15,740 nucleotides of DNA, from the NCBI GenBank assembly GCA_035647435.1, contig DASRNM010000101.1, forward strand, positions 1-15,740. The letters are read 5' to 3'. The position numbers and the translations under genes were made by a program. Position 1 is the stretch's first letter; the number at the start of each line of letters is the position of its first letter. This document shows positions 14,859 to 15,740 of the stretch, piece after piece. The stretch is from JAAZFZ01 sp035647435. Its GTDB lineage: Bacteria; Bacillota; Clostridia; Oscillospirales; Acutalibacteraceae. The notes under the pieces are model-generated. The model had not been told where the DNA came from. It saw only the letters and a program-made list of their open reading frames with translations, and did not search any database.

Positions 14859-15689
14859 TTATAGTTTTTTATCTTTTGGTTGGGTATTGTCAATGTGAAC
14901 ATTGAGGTGGTTATAAGTCATTTCAACACCGTTTTCATCAAATTGTTTTTTGGCTTGTTCAAGCAATTCAAAATAAGCGTCCCAATATTTATCTGTTTTC
15001 ACCCAAACTTTAACTGAGTATTCAATGCTGCTCTCCAGATAAGCAGAAACGACTATGGCAGGTTTAGGTTCGCTTAATAACTCAGGGACTGCGTCAACCG
15101 CCTGCGCCAAAGCTTTTTTCACTTTTGAAAGTGGTGTATCATATGAGGCGGTGATATTAAAATCAATTCTTCGCTCGGCTTGCGAATTGTAATTTGTAAT
15201 TTTATTTGTAGCCACTTCGCTGTTAGGCACATAGATTATTTTGTTGTCAACTGTGAAAAGCTTTGTGTAAATTAGGCTAACCTCGTTCACAGTGCCGCTA
15301 ACGCCGTTGACCTCAACAAAGTTTCCTGCTACAAACGGTTTTGATATAAGTATTGATATGCCGCTCGCAAGGTTTGAGAGAAAGCCTTGAATTGCAAGGG
15401 AGACAGCAAGGCCACCTACGCTTAGTAAAGCAACAAGTGATGTTACAGGTATGCCTAAACTATCTGCCGCAATTATTATAGAAACAATATATAACACAAT
15501 GCGAATGCCTGTTTTGATAAAATTTAACAGTGTTTTCTCTGCATGAATTTTATTAACTGCCCTTGAAATAAAAATCATTAGCAACTTAACAGAAACAATA
15601 CAAATCACAAGCGTGATAATTGCCGAAAACACATTGCCAAGTGTAAAATTACCAATGGAAATGTCAAACATTTTTTTAAATTCTTCCAC
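14859..15689 (-). CDS. MscS-family mechanosensitive ion channel
   Basis: This is a small-conductance mechanosensitive channel-type protein that would release solutes at the cytoplasmic membrane under hypo-osmotic stress. The 276-residue length matches minimal MscS. Three membrane helices are predicted at about 19-41, 62-79 and 82-112. The third carries the Gly/Ala-rich pore-lining sequence LSVGGLAVSLAIQGFLSN. The beta domain follows (GNFVEVNGVSGTVNEVSLIYT, then IIYVPNSEVATNKITNY), and an alpha/beta C-terminal domain ends in a lysine-rich tail. The start is GTG at 15689 with a perfect AGGAGG 8 bases upstream; the next Met is at residue 7. It is convergent to all other genes in the window and has its own promoter at the edge. 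Confidence 0.94.
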   Translation of the reverse strand: MEEFKKMFDISIGNFTLGNVFSAIITLVICIVSVKLLMIFISRAVNKIHAEKTLLNFIKTGIRIVLYIVSIIIAADSLGIPVTSLVALLSVGGLAVSLAIQGFLSNLASGISILISKPFVAGNFVEVNGVSGTVNEVSLIYTKLFTVDNKIIYVPNSEVATNKITNYNSQAERRIDFNITASYDTPLSKVKKALAQAVDAVPELLSEPKPAIVVSAYLESSIEYSVKVWVKTDKYWDAYFELLEQAKKQFDENGVEMTYNHLNVHIDNTQPKDKKL

Positions 15690-15697
15690 AATTTAAA

Positions 15698-15703
15698 CCT
15701 CCT
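15698..15703 (-). promoter_or_regulatory. Ribosome-binding site for the GTG start of the mscS-like gene
   Basis: On the minus strand this is a perfect AGGAGG with 8 bases to the GTG at 15689-15687. It supports GTG over the internal ATG six codons later. Confidence 0.82.
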
Positions 15704-15711
15704 TTTTACAA

Positions 15712-15720
15712 ATTATATCA
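15712..15720 (-). promoter_or_regulatory. Extended -10 promoter element for the mscS-like gene
   Basis: Read on the minus strand, TGATATAAT is a consensus -10 with an extended TG. The -35 position (about 15735-15740) reads GTTTAT, a poor match, so the promoter may depend on the extended -10, or its -35 may lie partly beyond the window. Confidence 0.6.
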
Positions 15721-15740
15721 TAAAACATTCAAATATAAAC

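Overview
The window is an ordinary-looking chromosomal segment from a low-to-moderate GC Gram-positive anaerobe, most likely class Clostridia and possibly an Oscillospirales/Ruminococcaceae-type lineage. The evidence is the gene set and order (DUF512 protein-der, ruvCAB, glmM, ecfA1-ecfA2-ecfT-truA, DUF5711-type protein, cvpA, pgsA, zinc-finger Clp ATPase), the purine-rich Shine-Dalgarno sites, TTG/GTG starts and extended -10 promoters. The placement is inference; no rRNA or other marker gene is present. Genes are packed tightly and nearly all lie on the plus strand.

Left block (1-6162): the 3' end of a DUF512/radical-SAM-type protein, then der (ribosome assembly GTPase), ruvC, ruvA and ruvB (the complete Holliday-junction resolvasome), glmM (glucosamine for peptidoglycan) and a COG1092-like SAM methyltransferase. 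Spacers are at most 44 bp and der/ruvC overlap by 4 bp, so this reads as one operon. A short hairpin with a GCAA loop and T tract (6191-6211) closes it.

Middle block (6229-10807): ecfA1, ecfA2 and ecfT, the complete energising module of a group II ECF vitamin/metal transporter, linked by ATGA overlaps and followed by truA (tRNA pseudouridine synthase) and a DUF5711-like membrane-anchored protein. No substrate-binding S subunit is present, as is usual when the module is shared by S subunits encoded elsewhere.

Right block (10804-14675): a good extended -10 promoter overlapping the stop codon of the DUF5711-like gene drives cvpA, pgsA (phospholipid synthesis) and a ClpE/ClpC-like AAA+ unfoldase with an N-terminal C4 zinc finger and no Clp_N repeats. 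A second strong promoter then precedes tRNA-Gly(TCC) and tRNA-Arg(TCT), both with encoded CCA. A symmetrical terminator separates these from a convergent minus-strand MscS-family channel gene with its own promoter at the window edge.

I found no CRISPR array, mobile element, phage gene, toxin-antitoxin pair or defence cluster, and nothing that I can honestly call a new system. The most useful oddities are the pgsA start (strong Shine-Dalgarno but only ATT codons at the right distance), the domain layout of the Clp ATPase, and the methyltransferase that lacks the cysteine expected of an m5C enzyme. No gene-free stretch reaches 300 bases; the longest is 94 bases (14765-14858).
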